From assembly GCA_944322935.1 (NCBI GenBank), contig CALUQO010000016.1:1-54623 (forward strand): 54,623 nucleotides of DNA, given 5' to 3'. Below, piece by piece: positions 24,715-34,500 of the stretch (position 1 is its first letter; every line of letters starts with the position of its first letter). The notes beneath the pieces were generated by a model. That model was not told the DNA's origin. It made no database searches and worked only from the letters and a program-made list of their open reading frames with translations. A program made the translations under genes and the position numbers. This DNA comes from Candidatus Gastranaerophilales bacterium (GTDB lineage: Bacteria > Cyanobacteriota > Vampirovibrionia > Gastranaerophilales > Gastranaerophilaceae).

Positions 24715-24740
24715 TAAAAAATCCTCTATTTAAGAGGATT
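24715..24740 (-). terminator. Rho-independent terminator of tRNA-Gln
   Basis: AATCCTCT (24720-24727) and AGAGGATT (24733-24740) form an 8-bp stem with a 5-nt loop. On the minus strand it is followed by TTTTT, right after the tRNA 3' end. Confidence 0.8.
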
Positions 24741-24744
24741 TAAT

Positions 24745-24817
24745 CTGGGGCGGAAGGATTCGAACCTCCGGAATGGCTGGACCAAAACCAGCTGCCTTAC
24801 CACTTGGCGACGCCCCA
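24745..24817 (-). tRNA. tRNA-Gln (UUG)
   Basis: 73 nt. Acceptor arms TGGGGCG and CGCCCCA pair over 7 bp with discriminator G. Anticodon stem GCTGG/CCAGC encloses loop TTTTGGT, giving anticodon TTG (reads CAA, glutamine). T-arm is CGGAGGTTCGAATCCTTCCG-like with the invariant TTCGA; D-loop has AAGTGGTAAGG. No CCA is encoded. Followed by its own terminator. Confidence 0.93.
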
Positions 24818-24894
24818 TTATTTAGTTTTCAACGCCTCAGCGCCTGTATATATTATATTATTAGGCACATACCATGATGTCAAGCATAAAATCC

Positions 24895-25092
24895 TTATTT
24901 AAACAGTCCGAGCTGTTTGCCTGTAAATTGCTTTTTGTATATTTCATAGTCAAAACAGCCAATATCATTGTATGCTACAGGATTGTCTGCAAGGTCTATT
25001 ATTCTGCCCTGACCTGCTTCGCAGCGTTTTATGTATTTGCAAAAACTGCAAATCTTCCATTTGTCGTCAAGTTTTGTTCTTTTATAGGTCAT
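24895..25092 (-). CDS. Cys-rich small protein, full-length copy
   Basis: 65 residues: MTYKRTKLDDKWKICSFCKY and onward, with Cys15, Cys18, Cys24 and Cys45, a CxxC plus two more that could bind zinc or an Fe-S cluster. It is divergent from the DUF4013-like membrane protein gene. Two further copies (26176 and 27382) keep the first three Cys but stop at residue 40. Repeated conservation in three copies on the same strand argues that it is or was a real gene. Promoter TTGATT-16-TATAAT ends 5 bases before the ATG. No family recognised. Confidence 0.6.
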   Translation of the reverse strand: MTYKRTKLDDKWKICSFCKYIKRCEAGQGRIIDLADNPVAYNDIGCFDYEIYKKQFTGKQLGLFK

Positions 25093-25189
25093 AACTCATT
25101 ATAAAACAATTTTTATTTAAATCAAAAAGACGATTCCGACAAAACAGGAAGGTGATAACATACCAATGATTGACAAAAAGGAGCTAATT

Positions 25190-25987
25190 ATGAATGCAAA
25201 AACAGTATTAACTTATATGTTTAAAACCAAAAGTTGTTTTTTCAAATATCTTATAGGGGCCCTTTTGCTTATACCAGTATCTTTAAGCAATATTTTTTCT
25301 CCGCACAATGTTTATACCCAAATAATACCATTTATAAAAGATATTCCAAGCGAATACTTGCAATGGATATACTGGATATTGTTTGCCGCGGGTATGCTGC
25401 TATTCTTGTTTGTCGGCGGGTATAACGTAAAAACGCTCAATACAAGAATTCATAAACCTGACGCAGAATTGCCCGAGTGGACAGATTTCAAAAGCTTATT
25501 TATTTGCACATTAAAAGTTATTGCAATATATTTATTATCATCTGTTATAATCTTTTTGGTTTTTCTTATTTTAACAATTATAAACGTTATAACAGTGTCA
25601 ATATTCTCCAAAGCTCCAATAAATATTCTTGTTATAATATCTTCATCAGTTTCATTTATTATAACATCACTTCTCATCGCAATAATTATACCTGCAGCAA
25701 TTATGGCATTTGGCACAAACTTACAAATATCATCATTTTTAAACGGAAAACTTATTTTGAACATAGTAAAAGAAAATAAATTAAAATATCTAATTTGTGT
25801 AGTCAGCTGCACAGTACTCTATGTAATTTCGTTATCAATAAGCTTTTTATCAATGAGTAAATATTTTTGGGTAGCATTAATTGCCCCGTTTGTTGCGTAC
25901 TATATCAATCTTGCAATGATAGAGCTTATGGCAAGCGTTCCGAGACTCGATAAAAAGGGATACGAGTCGCAAACAGCAGAAGAATAA
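25190..25987 (+). CDS. DUF4013-like six-TM membrane protein, copy 1
   Basis: 265 residues, about six hydrophobic segments. The loop GYNVKTLNTRIHKPDAELPEWTDFKSLF, with acidic-LP-x-W before a helix, resembles the DUF4013 family of unknown function. I start at ATG 25190, preceded by AAAAGGAG at a good distance; the diverged paralogue at 27607 has its start at the same place (M-N-x-K). An upstream in-frame ATG at 25166 with GGAAGGTGA before it is an alternative. Protein identical to copy 2. Confidence 0.75.
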   Translation: MNAKTVLTYMFKTKSCFFKYLIGALLLIPVSLSNIFSPHNVYTQIIPFIKDIPSEYLQWIYWILFAAGMLLFLFVGGYNVKTLNTRIHKPDAELPEWTDFKSLFICTLKVIAIYLLSSVIIFLVFLILTIINVITVSIFSKAPINILVIISSSVSFIITSLLIAIIIPAAIMAFGTNLQISSFLNGKLILNIVKENKLKYLICVVSCTVLYVISLSISFLSMSKYFWVALIAPFVAYYINLAMIELMASVPRLDKKGYESQTAEE

Positions 25988-26011
25988 AACTTATTATATT
26001 ATGTAAATTAG

Positions 26012-26050
26012 GCCTCCTGTTTCAACAGAGATTCAGGAGGTCTTATTTAT
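26012..26050 (+). terminator. Terminator after copy 1
   Basis: CCTCCTG (26013-26019) pairs with CAGGAGG (26034-26040) around a 14-nt loop, followed by TCTTATTT. The same hairpin recurs 1206 bp later. Confidence 0.6.
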
Positions 26051-26175
26051 AAAAAAGAGATAAAAACTATAATAAAGTGTATACTTATTTCATTCAAATT
26101 TTTTTATAAACATCAAAATAAAAAAGAAATACATATAACCATAAACCGCACAAACGTTAAAGATGTATCAACGCG

Positions 26176-26298
26176 CTACATTACAGGATTATCCGCAAGA
26201 TCTATTATTCGTCCCTGATCTGTTTCGCAGCGTTTTATGTATTTGCAAAAACTGCAAATCTTCCATTTGTCGTCAAGTTTTGTTCTTTTATAGGTCAT
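26176..26298 (-). pseudogene. Cys-rich small protein, truncated hybrid copy 2
   Basis: 40 residues, ending DNPVM at a stop where copy 1 continues with AYNDIGCFDYE. The 5' part matches copy 1 exactly, while the 3' part (ETDQG) matches copy 3. The switch falls in a 36-bp block identical in all three copies. So this ORF is a recombinant made by the duplication; the fourth Cys is missing. Confidence 0.6.
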
Positions 26299-26395
26299 AA
26301 CTCATTATAAAACAATTTTTATTTAAATCAAAAAGACGATTCCGACAAAACAGGAAGGTGATAACATACCAATGATTGACAAAAAGGAGCTAATT

Positions 26396-27193
26396 ATGAA
26401 TGCAAAAACAGTATTAACTTATATGTTTAAAACCAAAAGTTGTTTTTTCAAATATCTTATAGGGGCCCTTTTGCTTATACCAGTATCTTTAAGCAATATT
26501 TTTTCTCCGCACAATGTTTATACCCAAATAATACCATTTATAAAAGATATTCCAAGCGAATACTTGCAATGGATATACTGGATATTGTTTGCCGCGGGTA
26601 TGCTGCTATTCTTGTTTGTCGGCGGGTATAACGTAAAAACGCTCAATACAAGAATTCATAAACCTGACGCAGAATTGCCCGAGTGGACAGATTTCAAAAG
26701 CTTATTTATTTGCACATTAAAAGTTATTGCAATATATTTATTATCATCTGTTATAATCTTTTTGGTTTTTCTTATTTTAACAATTATAAACGTTATAACA
26801 GTGTCAATATTCTCCAAAGCTCCAATAAATATTCTTGTTATAATATCTTCATCAGTTTCATTTATTATAACATCACTTCTCATCGCAATAATTATACCTG
26901 CAGCAATTATGGCATTTGGCACAAACTTACAAATATCATCATTTTTAAACGGAAAACTTATTTTGAACATAGTAAAAGAAAATAAATTAAAATATCTAAT
27001 TTGTGTAGTCAGCTGCACAGTACTCTATGTAATTTCGTTATCAATAAGCTTTTTATCAATGAGTAAATATTTTTGGGTAGCATTAATTGCCCCGTTTGTT
27101 GCGTACTATATCAATCTTGCAATGATAGAGCTTATGGCAAGCGTTCCGAGACTCGATAAAAAGGGATACGAGTCGCAAACAGCAGAAGAATAA
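26396..27193 (+). CDS. DUF4013-like six-TM membrane protein, copy 2
   Basis: Identical in protein and, as far as I compared, in nucleotide sequence to the gene at 25190-25987. The same start logic applies (ATG 26396 with AAAAGGAG). Dosage doubling of this membrane protein is the immediate effect of the duplication. Confidence 0.75.
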   Translation: MNAKTVLTYMFKTKSCFFKYLIGALLLIPVSLSNIFSPHNVYTQIIPFIKDIPSEYLQWIYWILFAAGMLLFLFVGGYNVKTLNTRIHKPDAELPEWTDFKSLFICTLKVIAIYLLSSVIIFLVFLILTIINVITVSIFSKAPINILVIISSSVSFIITSLLIAIIIPAAIMAFGTNLQISSFLNGKLILNIVKENKLKYLICVVSCTVLYVISLSISFLSMSKYFWVALIAPFVAYYINLAMIELMASVPRLDKKGYESQTAEE

Positions 27194-27217
27194 AACTTAT
27201 TATATTATGTAAATTAG

Positions 27218-27256
27218 GCCTCCTGTTTCAACAGAGATTCAGGAGGTCTTATTTAT
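27218..27256 (+). terminator. Terminator after copy 2
   Basis: Exact repeat of the CCTCCTG/CAGGAGG hairpin at 26012. Confidence 0.6.
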
Positions 27257-27381
27257 AAAAAAGAGATAAAAACTATAATAAAGTGTATACTTATTTCATT
27301 CAAATTTTTTTATAAACATCAAAATAAAAAAGAAATACATATAACCATAAACCGCACAAACGTTAAAGATGTATCAACGCG

Positions 27382-27504
27382 CTACATTACAGGATTATCC
27401 GCAAGATCTATTATTCGTCCCTGATCTGTTTCGCAGCGTTTTATGTATTTGCAAAAACTGCAAATTTTCCACTTGTCATCCAATTTTGTTCTTTTATAAG
27501 CCAT
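27382..27504 (-). pseudogene. Cys-rich small protein, truncated copy 3
   Basis: 40 residues starting MAYKRTKLDDKWKICSFCKY and ending DNPVM. Several silent or conservative changes against copy 1 in the 5' part mark it as the older paralogue. Three Cys kept. Its upstream DNA retains a TATAAT 5 bases before the ATG. Confidence 0.55.
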
Positions 27505-27606
27505 ACCTCATTATACAAATAACTTTTATTTAAAACAAAAAGATGATTCTGACAGAATTAAAAGGTGTTACCATACATACTATTAATTAAACAGAAGGAG
27601 CAAAAA

Positions 27607-28374
27607 ATGAACCTAAAAAACGCGTTTACCTACATGTTTAAGGATAACAATTTCCTACCGAAATATATAATCGGTGTACTTTTAATGATACCATCTTCGA
27701 TATACAATTTTTTTGATACGGAAAATCCTATTACCAGAACCATACCGTTTATAAAAGATATAGACCCGCTTAATTTGCATTATATTGATTTTGCAGTTTG
27801 TGTAATCGCAATAATATGCATTTCTATTATTTACGGGTATAACTTGATTAATGTTAATACAAGAATTTATAAAACCGAGGCGCAGCTTCCGGCCTGGAGC
27901 AACATAAAAAATATTTTTTTAACAACACTGAAACTTTTTTCTATATATTGTATCTGTATAGTTATTCTGTCTTTATTGGTTTTATTTTTAAATATTGTTT
28001 TTATGTTACTTTCTAATTCTATTATTGGCAATATTTTATCAATTTTATTGTTAATAGTGCTTTTGATAGCAGGTATCATAATCTTATTACTTATTCATGC
28101 TGCAACAATTTCTTTTGCTACAAACTTAAAAATATCGTCATTTTTTAATATAAAATTTATTTTTAATATGATAAAAGAAAATAAGCTAAAATACTTTATC
28201 TGCTTAATATCTTATGCAGTATTTACAGTGATTAGCCTGGGATTTGCTATGTGTGCTTATACTAAATTTTATCCTTTGATAATTTTGTCACCATTTGTTA
28301 CTTTTTATACCGATCTTGTTTTTGCTGAAATTCAAGCCGGCGTACCAAGACCGGATGAACCAATATCCAAATAA
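27607..28374 (+). CDS. DUF4013-like membrane protein, diverged copy 3
   Basis: 255 residues from ATG 27607 (SD GAAGGAG). Same fold as copies 1 and 2: MNLKNAFTYMFK start, PFIKDI, YNLINVNTRIYKTEAQLPAW and about six hydrophobic segments, but only moderately similar in sequence. This older paralogue, with its own divergent Cys-rich ORF, gave the homology for the unequal crossover that made copies 1 and 2. Confidence 0.75.
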   Translation: MNLKNAFTYMFKDNNFLPKYIIGVLLMIPSSIYNFFDTENPITRTIPFIKDIDPLNLHYIDFAVCVIAIICISIIYGYNLINVNTRIYKTEAQLPAWSNIKNIFLTTLKLFSIYCICIVILSLLVLFLNIVFMLLSNSIIGNILSILLLIVLLIAGIIILLLIHAATISFATNLKISSFFNIKFIFNMIKENKLKYFICLISYAVFTVISLGFAMCAYTKFYPLIILSPFVTFYTDLVFAEIQAGVPRPDEPISK

Positions 28375-28420
28375 CCACGGGGCAAGAATAACGATACCTG
28401 TAAATAACAATAAAAACGAT

Positions 28421-28461
28421 ACAAACTAAAAGGGCCGCTAATTGCTGCCCTTTTAGTTTGT
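28421..28461. terminator. Long bidirectional hairpin terminator
   Basis: Perfect 15-bp stem: ACAAACTAAAAGGGC (28421-28435) and its complement (28447-28461) with an 11-nt loop. It lies between the plus-strand membrane protein and the minus-strand autotransporter. Confidence 0.7.
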
Positions 28462-28502
28462 ATTTAAAACGGAGAAGAAAGAGCCAGCCGTTCTTTGCTA
28501 AT

Positions 28503-28540
28503 AACAAAGCCCCTCAATAACTTGAGAGGCTTTGTTTAAA
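28503..28540. terminator. Second hairpin between convergent genes
   Basis: 15-nt arms 28503-28517 and 28522-28536 (AACAAAGCC.CTCAA) with one mismatch and loop TAAC. The T-rich tail is clearer on the plus strand. Confidence 0.6.
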
Positions 28541-28565
28541 TTTATCCGGCTTCTTTTGTTTGTAT

Positions 28566-31500
28566 CTACTTGCCGAGTTTGATTTGTAATCCGCCGGAGA
28601 AGCCGATACCGGTTCTGCCGCCATTTCTGATTACGAACTGTAAGAATCCGCCGAAACGGTCTTTGAAGTTTTTGGAAACACCTAAACCGTATTCAAAGTA
28701 TGAGTGTCTCATTCTTACATAACCAAGGTCAATGTTGCCTGCTCTTCCGTCAACACCGCCCATAATGTTGTAAACCATCTGAGCTGTTAAGTAGATGTTG
28801 AAGGATTTTTTCTGCCATATTAAGTTGAATCCCGGAGCAACGTTAATACCGTTGAGCATACCGGAGCTCATACTCATTACGCCGAAGTCAGAACCCCAGT
28901 TTTGAGAACCGAAGGCATTGTATGCTGCCATAACAGTAGGCTGGAATATGAAATCAGCAGGCAGATGGAAGTTGTAAGCTGTTTTAGAAGCAACGCCTGC
29001 AAACCAGTTGCCGGTATTGTCGCTGCCTGAACCATATTGACCGCTCATTGACATATCATTGCCGTAGCCGCCGCCATATGCCAATAATGATGTAATAAAG
29101 TCACCTTTGTAAGCTGTACCCATTACACCGAGTTGAGCACCGTTCTGGTACATACTTACACCGTTAAAGTGCTGGTGAGCGCCGTTATAACCGATGTAAG
29201 CAGTCGGTACGATGTTCCATCCGTGTTTAAGTTTTATAAGCGGGAAGTCAGCACCGATTAATGCACCGTATGCGTTATTGCCTACGCTCAAACCTTTCGT
29301 CATGGAAAGAGTTTCAAAGTTACCGTAAGCTTTGTACCAGAGGCTTCCTCCTTTTAAGTCATACTGATAAGGTGCAAACTGCGGAATGCTTGCCGCATAT
29401 TTGTTCGCAGTTTTTTCTTCGTCCATCAACTGTCTTGTAACAATGTCCATGTGGTCGAATAACAAGTTGTTAATCAACAGTTGGTTTTGCCAGGAGGCAA
29501 TTGTTGCAACCTGTCCTCTGTACTGCTGCGGGTTGAGGTGAACAAGTGTACCGCTGAAATCAGGGCCACCTGCACCGTTGCTTAAGAAGTAACGACCCAT
29601 TGCAGTGTTTGCATAGAAGTTGGTCGGATCATAGTACGGCTGATCCTGAGGATTGCGCTGTTGAATCAATCTGTCAGCATCGAGGCTGAATGTTCTGTCA
29701 ACAGGCGATGTTACAAAGTTGATACCCGTAATCAGCAAAGGAGAATCATTTGTGTTAACAAAGCTGTCAACAATAATAGAATCCATTGCATCTCTGTGCG
29801 GGTCATAATCGAACGATATAGGGAGCTTGTTATCAGTAAGTGCGCTGTTTGCACCAAGGATAAGGTCGCCTGCAACATCGATTGTATTAGCATAATTTCC
29901 GGCAAGATTCAATGAAGAGTTGCCGTCGATATTCCAGTTGCCTGCTGCACCGCCTGCTGCATCGTAGCCGATTGAAGTGTTACCGAATATTGATGTTACC
30001 GTATTATTGTTGGATAACGAACCGCCTATTGTTGTATTTGCACCGTTCAAAGCAAGTACGGACTGTGTTCCGTCCTGAGCGTCAGATTTAACATCGCCCT
30101 GGAACTCGGTTTGGTTAGCTATTATGCTCAAGCTTGCATTAGCAGAGTTTGAACCGACTGTCAAATTGCCTGTTTGTCTTAAGTCATTGCCTTTTTTGAA
30201 GATAACGTTATCTTTATTTGTAAAGTTCAATGTACCTTCTTTGACGTTGACTTCACCGGTCATATCGATTGCAGAAGAAATGTTTGTTGCTGCAAGACCT
30301 TCTTTATAAATCGAACCGCCGCCGACAATTTCAGGGTTATAGTTGATTACCGCATTATCATTGATAAAGTTCAAGATAGCAGTATCTTCCATTTCCAAAG
30401 TGGAATCATCTTTGATGTAAGCGTTGTCGCCGTAAGAGAGCATTGTATCTCTCTTAAGCAGGATATCGCCGTCCACACCTGTGTTGTTAGAAAATCCTAT
30501 ATCAATGATACCGTTTTCTTTTCTTTCGAACACTGCCGGCCCGTCTGTTGTTTCAAAGATAGTTCCGTTAGAAAGAATCAAACCGCCGTTGTTGATGTTG
30601 ATTTGCTTTAACGCATCGGCATCAACTGTTCCGTCAGCTTTAAGAACATTGTTGTAGTATAAATTATCCTGATTGATTAAGTCATCTATATTTGTAAGCT
30701 CTTGACCGTCTTGCGTAAAGATTTTATCTTCAACAAACACACGGCCGTGAGGAGTTGAAACACCTGCGTTAGATGTTTTGTCAAAGTTGGTTACGGTAAT
30801 ATTAGAGCCAAGCAATGAACCCTTTTCCAAATAAAGGTCGCCAGAGGTTTCTTTTATTACAACAGGGTTGCCATGTTCGTCAACTTCTGTATCGCTCGTT
30901 ACAGTAATACCGGTGATTTCTATTTTTTTGCCGTTACCCGAGCCAAAGAAAGTAGCGCCGGATTTAACGGTTACACGTCCTGCATCCTGATAGAAACCGC
31001 CTTCAAATTTTGACTGGTCACCATAGATGTTGATATTCGGTGCATTGGTTTCTCTCATGTCTTTTTCAACACGGATATCACCCGAGCCGTCTACAACTTC
31101 TGATTTGAAGTCAAGGTTTTCTGATACCATTGTCAACAATGAGTCAACAGTAAGGTCAGCGCCCTCCTGAGCAACTGCGCCCGTGCCTAAAATAACATTA
31201 GTGCCGGTTCCGCCTATTGTTGCCACAGCACCAGAAGCAAAACCGGAGCCGCCCTGCATTGTTATTACCGTATTATCACCGATAGTTTGTTCTCCGTGAA
31301 GCAAGGCATTTTGTAATACACCGTCAGTGAAGATAAAGCCTTCTGTATCTTTGCCGTCAATGTATAATGTATTGCCGCCCGTGAATTTTGCATTATCACG
31401 GTTATCAAGGTCTAACACAGCTGTTGTGTTAGCTGTTTTACCGGTAAGGTCTGTATTTGCATCAAGAGTGACATTGGCTGCGTTAGCAAGTTTTGCCTCC

Positions 31501-34500
31501 TGCTTGAATAACAATTTACCTTTTTCAATAAGGTTTTTAACAGTGGCGCCAAAGAATGTAGATTTGGCCTCGGCTGTAACTTCACCGCCTGTTTGATAAT
31601 ATGTACCGGTTAAGCCAGAGTTGTCGCTTGTGCCGGTGATTGTTACTTTACCTTGAGAGATATTAACATCACCTGCTCCTTTGATGTCAGAAGCAATTGT
31701 TACTTTTGAGTTATCATTGAATTTTTCAGGGTTAACTGTTGTATCGTTATCGTCTTTTAATGTGCCGATATTAAGTGTTGTTCCGGCTTCAAGTGTTGTT
31801 GAACCGTCAACAAGTGTTGAACCGGCTTTCATATTCAATACACCATTTTTAATATGGTTATTTTTAAACGAGTTGCCAAATACGTTAGTTATACCTGTTG
31901 AAGTTTGTTCAAAAATACCGTTGAAGCCAGCAAAATTATCGCTTGTTCCGGCATTTCTCAGGTTCAACGCACCATCGCCCGTGTGGGTAACTTTACCTGC
32001 GTTAGTTTCACCGGAAGCGATTGCAAAAGCAACTTCAAGGTTAGTTTCGTTACCGTCTTTTGTTTCCAGATTTAAACCTACATCATCACTGGTTGCAAGT
32101 CCTGTATTTTCATCAAAACCGGTGTTTACAATAACAGGACTTGTAAGCTGGCTTTTTGTGTCAGTAAAGTCGCCGATAATCATTTTACCGTCTTTTGATA
32201 TAGTGTTGCTGCCGGCTAAAATGGCCCCAATTTCGCTGTCACCAGTGTTGCCCCGCAGGTCTACAACACCGGCGTTGATATTGTTTGTACCGCCAAAGAA
32301 GCTTTTGCCGTCAGATACCTTAGTTGTACCATCGCCATCTTGTACAAAGTTGCCCTTATACTGGCTCTGATTATCACTGATAGTGAGAGCACCGCCTGCA
32401 GTTTTGTTGATAAGACCTTTTCCGTTCGGGTCAATAACGCCGACATTAAGGTCAAAGCCCTGAGTTGCATTTGTTATATCTATTTGACCGCCGTTTGTAA
32501 GGTCGAGTATTGCCTCATTATTCTCACTATTATCAATAGACGAGCCGTCTTTGAATTCAAAATACGCTCCGTCAGAGAGTTTATTGTTACCCATAACAAC
32601 AGAGTTGGCATCAAAGATTACGTTGCCGGCAGTGATATTATTTGTGCCGTTAAAGAAATTGGCTGCCGCATTATCAACACCGTTTCCTATAAATCTGATG
32701 CTTCCGCCTTCGTGGTTGAATGTACCTTTAAAGCCGCTGTTATCGGAAACAAATATAAGCGCGTTGTCTTTATCATTAGCGTTGCTTACATTTATCGTTC
32801 CAACACCGGTCAAATCTGCTCCGAACGTACCGCCTTTGGAATTGCTTTGTGCATCCTGCTCCATATAATTAGCGGTAATATTAAGAAAAGTTCCTTCACC
32901 TACATCAAGTTGTGCACCGTCTTGAGCAACAGAGCCGTCAATCATGTTAACAGTAGTAGGCTGCTCAACATCAGGGTTGCCATGCTGTACAATGCTGTAA
33001 TCTGCATCTGAATCAAAACCGCCGTTTGTGCCAAAGTCTGTTTCTATTACCTTGTATTCGGCTTCACCGGTATAAAGAGTATCCGTAATGGTTACATAAT
33101 TCATAACAAAGGAATGTTCACCTTTTTTACCGTCTTTGTAGTAATAAACTCTATTACCGTCTTCCACTACATATTGCTGTGAGCCGTCGCCGAAGGCAAG
33201 AACAACATTCTTGCTGTTAATATTTACATCATTAGAAAGCTGCGCGCCGTCACGGAATACAAAGTGACCGTCGTTAATGTTGTTTGTACCTGCAAAGAAT
33301 ATACCGTTTTCGGTAACTTCTGTAGTTGCGCCTAATGATTGAGTAAAGTCGCCAGTAAAGCCGCTCATATCTGCATCTACAACAAGATAAGTGTTTTCTC
33401 CGCTTACATAAATAGTGCCAGCTTCCGCAACAGCCGAAGAAATTGCACCGGAAAGAACTGTTTCATTGCCGGTTGTGGCAGGAATATTGTTTGTTGCCGC
33501 GCTATGGTCAGCACCGGAGTTTTCTATCTTAATACCAGTTCCGTCGCCAACTACCATTGTTGAACCGCTGGCAAGTTCGGAATCGTCTTTCATATTGACA
33601 ATACTGCCATTGATATTATTAGTGCCGCCAAAAAGTGAACCGTTTTCTACATTAATAATACCGCCGGTTTTATTAAATTCACCTTTAAAGCCTGACTGGT
33701 CGCCTGAAATATCAAGAGTAGTAGCACCCTGAGTCATATTAAGCACACCGCCGTCACCGGTGATATTTCCGTCTGTTAAAGCAACAGATTGTTCAATATC
33801 CACAGTACCGCCGTCGATATCAAGCACTGCACCGCTGCCAAATGTACTATTATCATTAATAGTCAGGCTGCCGTTTGTAATATTATATGAACCGTTTATG
33901 CCAACGCCGGACAGCTCTGAAGTTCCGTCGGACATATTAACAGTGCCGGCAATAGTGCCGCCGGTCATATCAAAGTCTGCGTTATTTGAAATATTGAGGT
34001 TTGCACCGCTTGCAACAGAACTGTTGTTTGTCAAAGTAAGGTCGCCGCCAGAAAGATTATAAATACCTTCTATTGAAACACCGGAAAGTTCACCCGTGCC
34101 GTTTGACATTGCCACGGTACCTGTTACGGAACCGCCGGTCATCTCAAGTATGCCGCCTGTCATTTCTTTCAGTCCGTTCAAAATAGCACCGGTCATAGAA
34201 ATTTGACCTGACGACATTGTTGTGTCGGCGCCATCCAGTTGAGAACCCGATGCTACATTTACAACACCGCCACTGATTGTGTTTGTACCGCCCAAAGTTG
34301 TTTTGTCAGTGCCGTTGCCGACATTAACAGTACCGCCTGTGATTTCATTTGTTGCACCCGTCTTATTTGAGGTGTAGATATTTACTATAGAACCGCTATT
34401 GATTGTATTGCTGCCGGCTAAGGTTGAACCGCTGTTGAGCGTAACAGTTGAGCCGGTAATTTCGTTTTCACCCTGCATTGTTCCGTTTACGGTAATATTG

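Larger units (their letters stand above)
25018..26223 (+). repeat. Tandem duplication unit A (1206 bp)
   Basis: Every base I compared from 25018 to 26259 equals the base 1206 further on. The unit holds the 5' part of the Cys-rich ORF, the membrane protein gene, its terminator and the downstream half of the next Cys-rich ORF. The first mismatches are C/T at 25017/26223 and C/T at 26260/27466. Confidence 0.9.
26224..27429 (+). repeat. Tandem duplication unit B (1206 bp)
   Basis: Second unit, apparently identical to 25018-26223, including non-coding DNA. Absence of any silent difference points to a very recent event (or an assembly artefact). Confidence 0.9.

Noticed and set aside
25018-27429. 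Insertion sequence or transposon causing the duplication
   Set aside because: No transposase, terminal inverted repeats or target-site duplication; unequal crossover explains the break exactly.
31681-33011. Two long plus-strand ORFs (229 and 223 codons) inside the autotransporter
   Set aside because: Antisense reading of repetitive Asn/Gly/Thr codons; repeats produce long open antisense frames.
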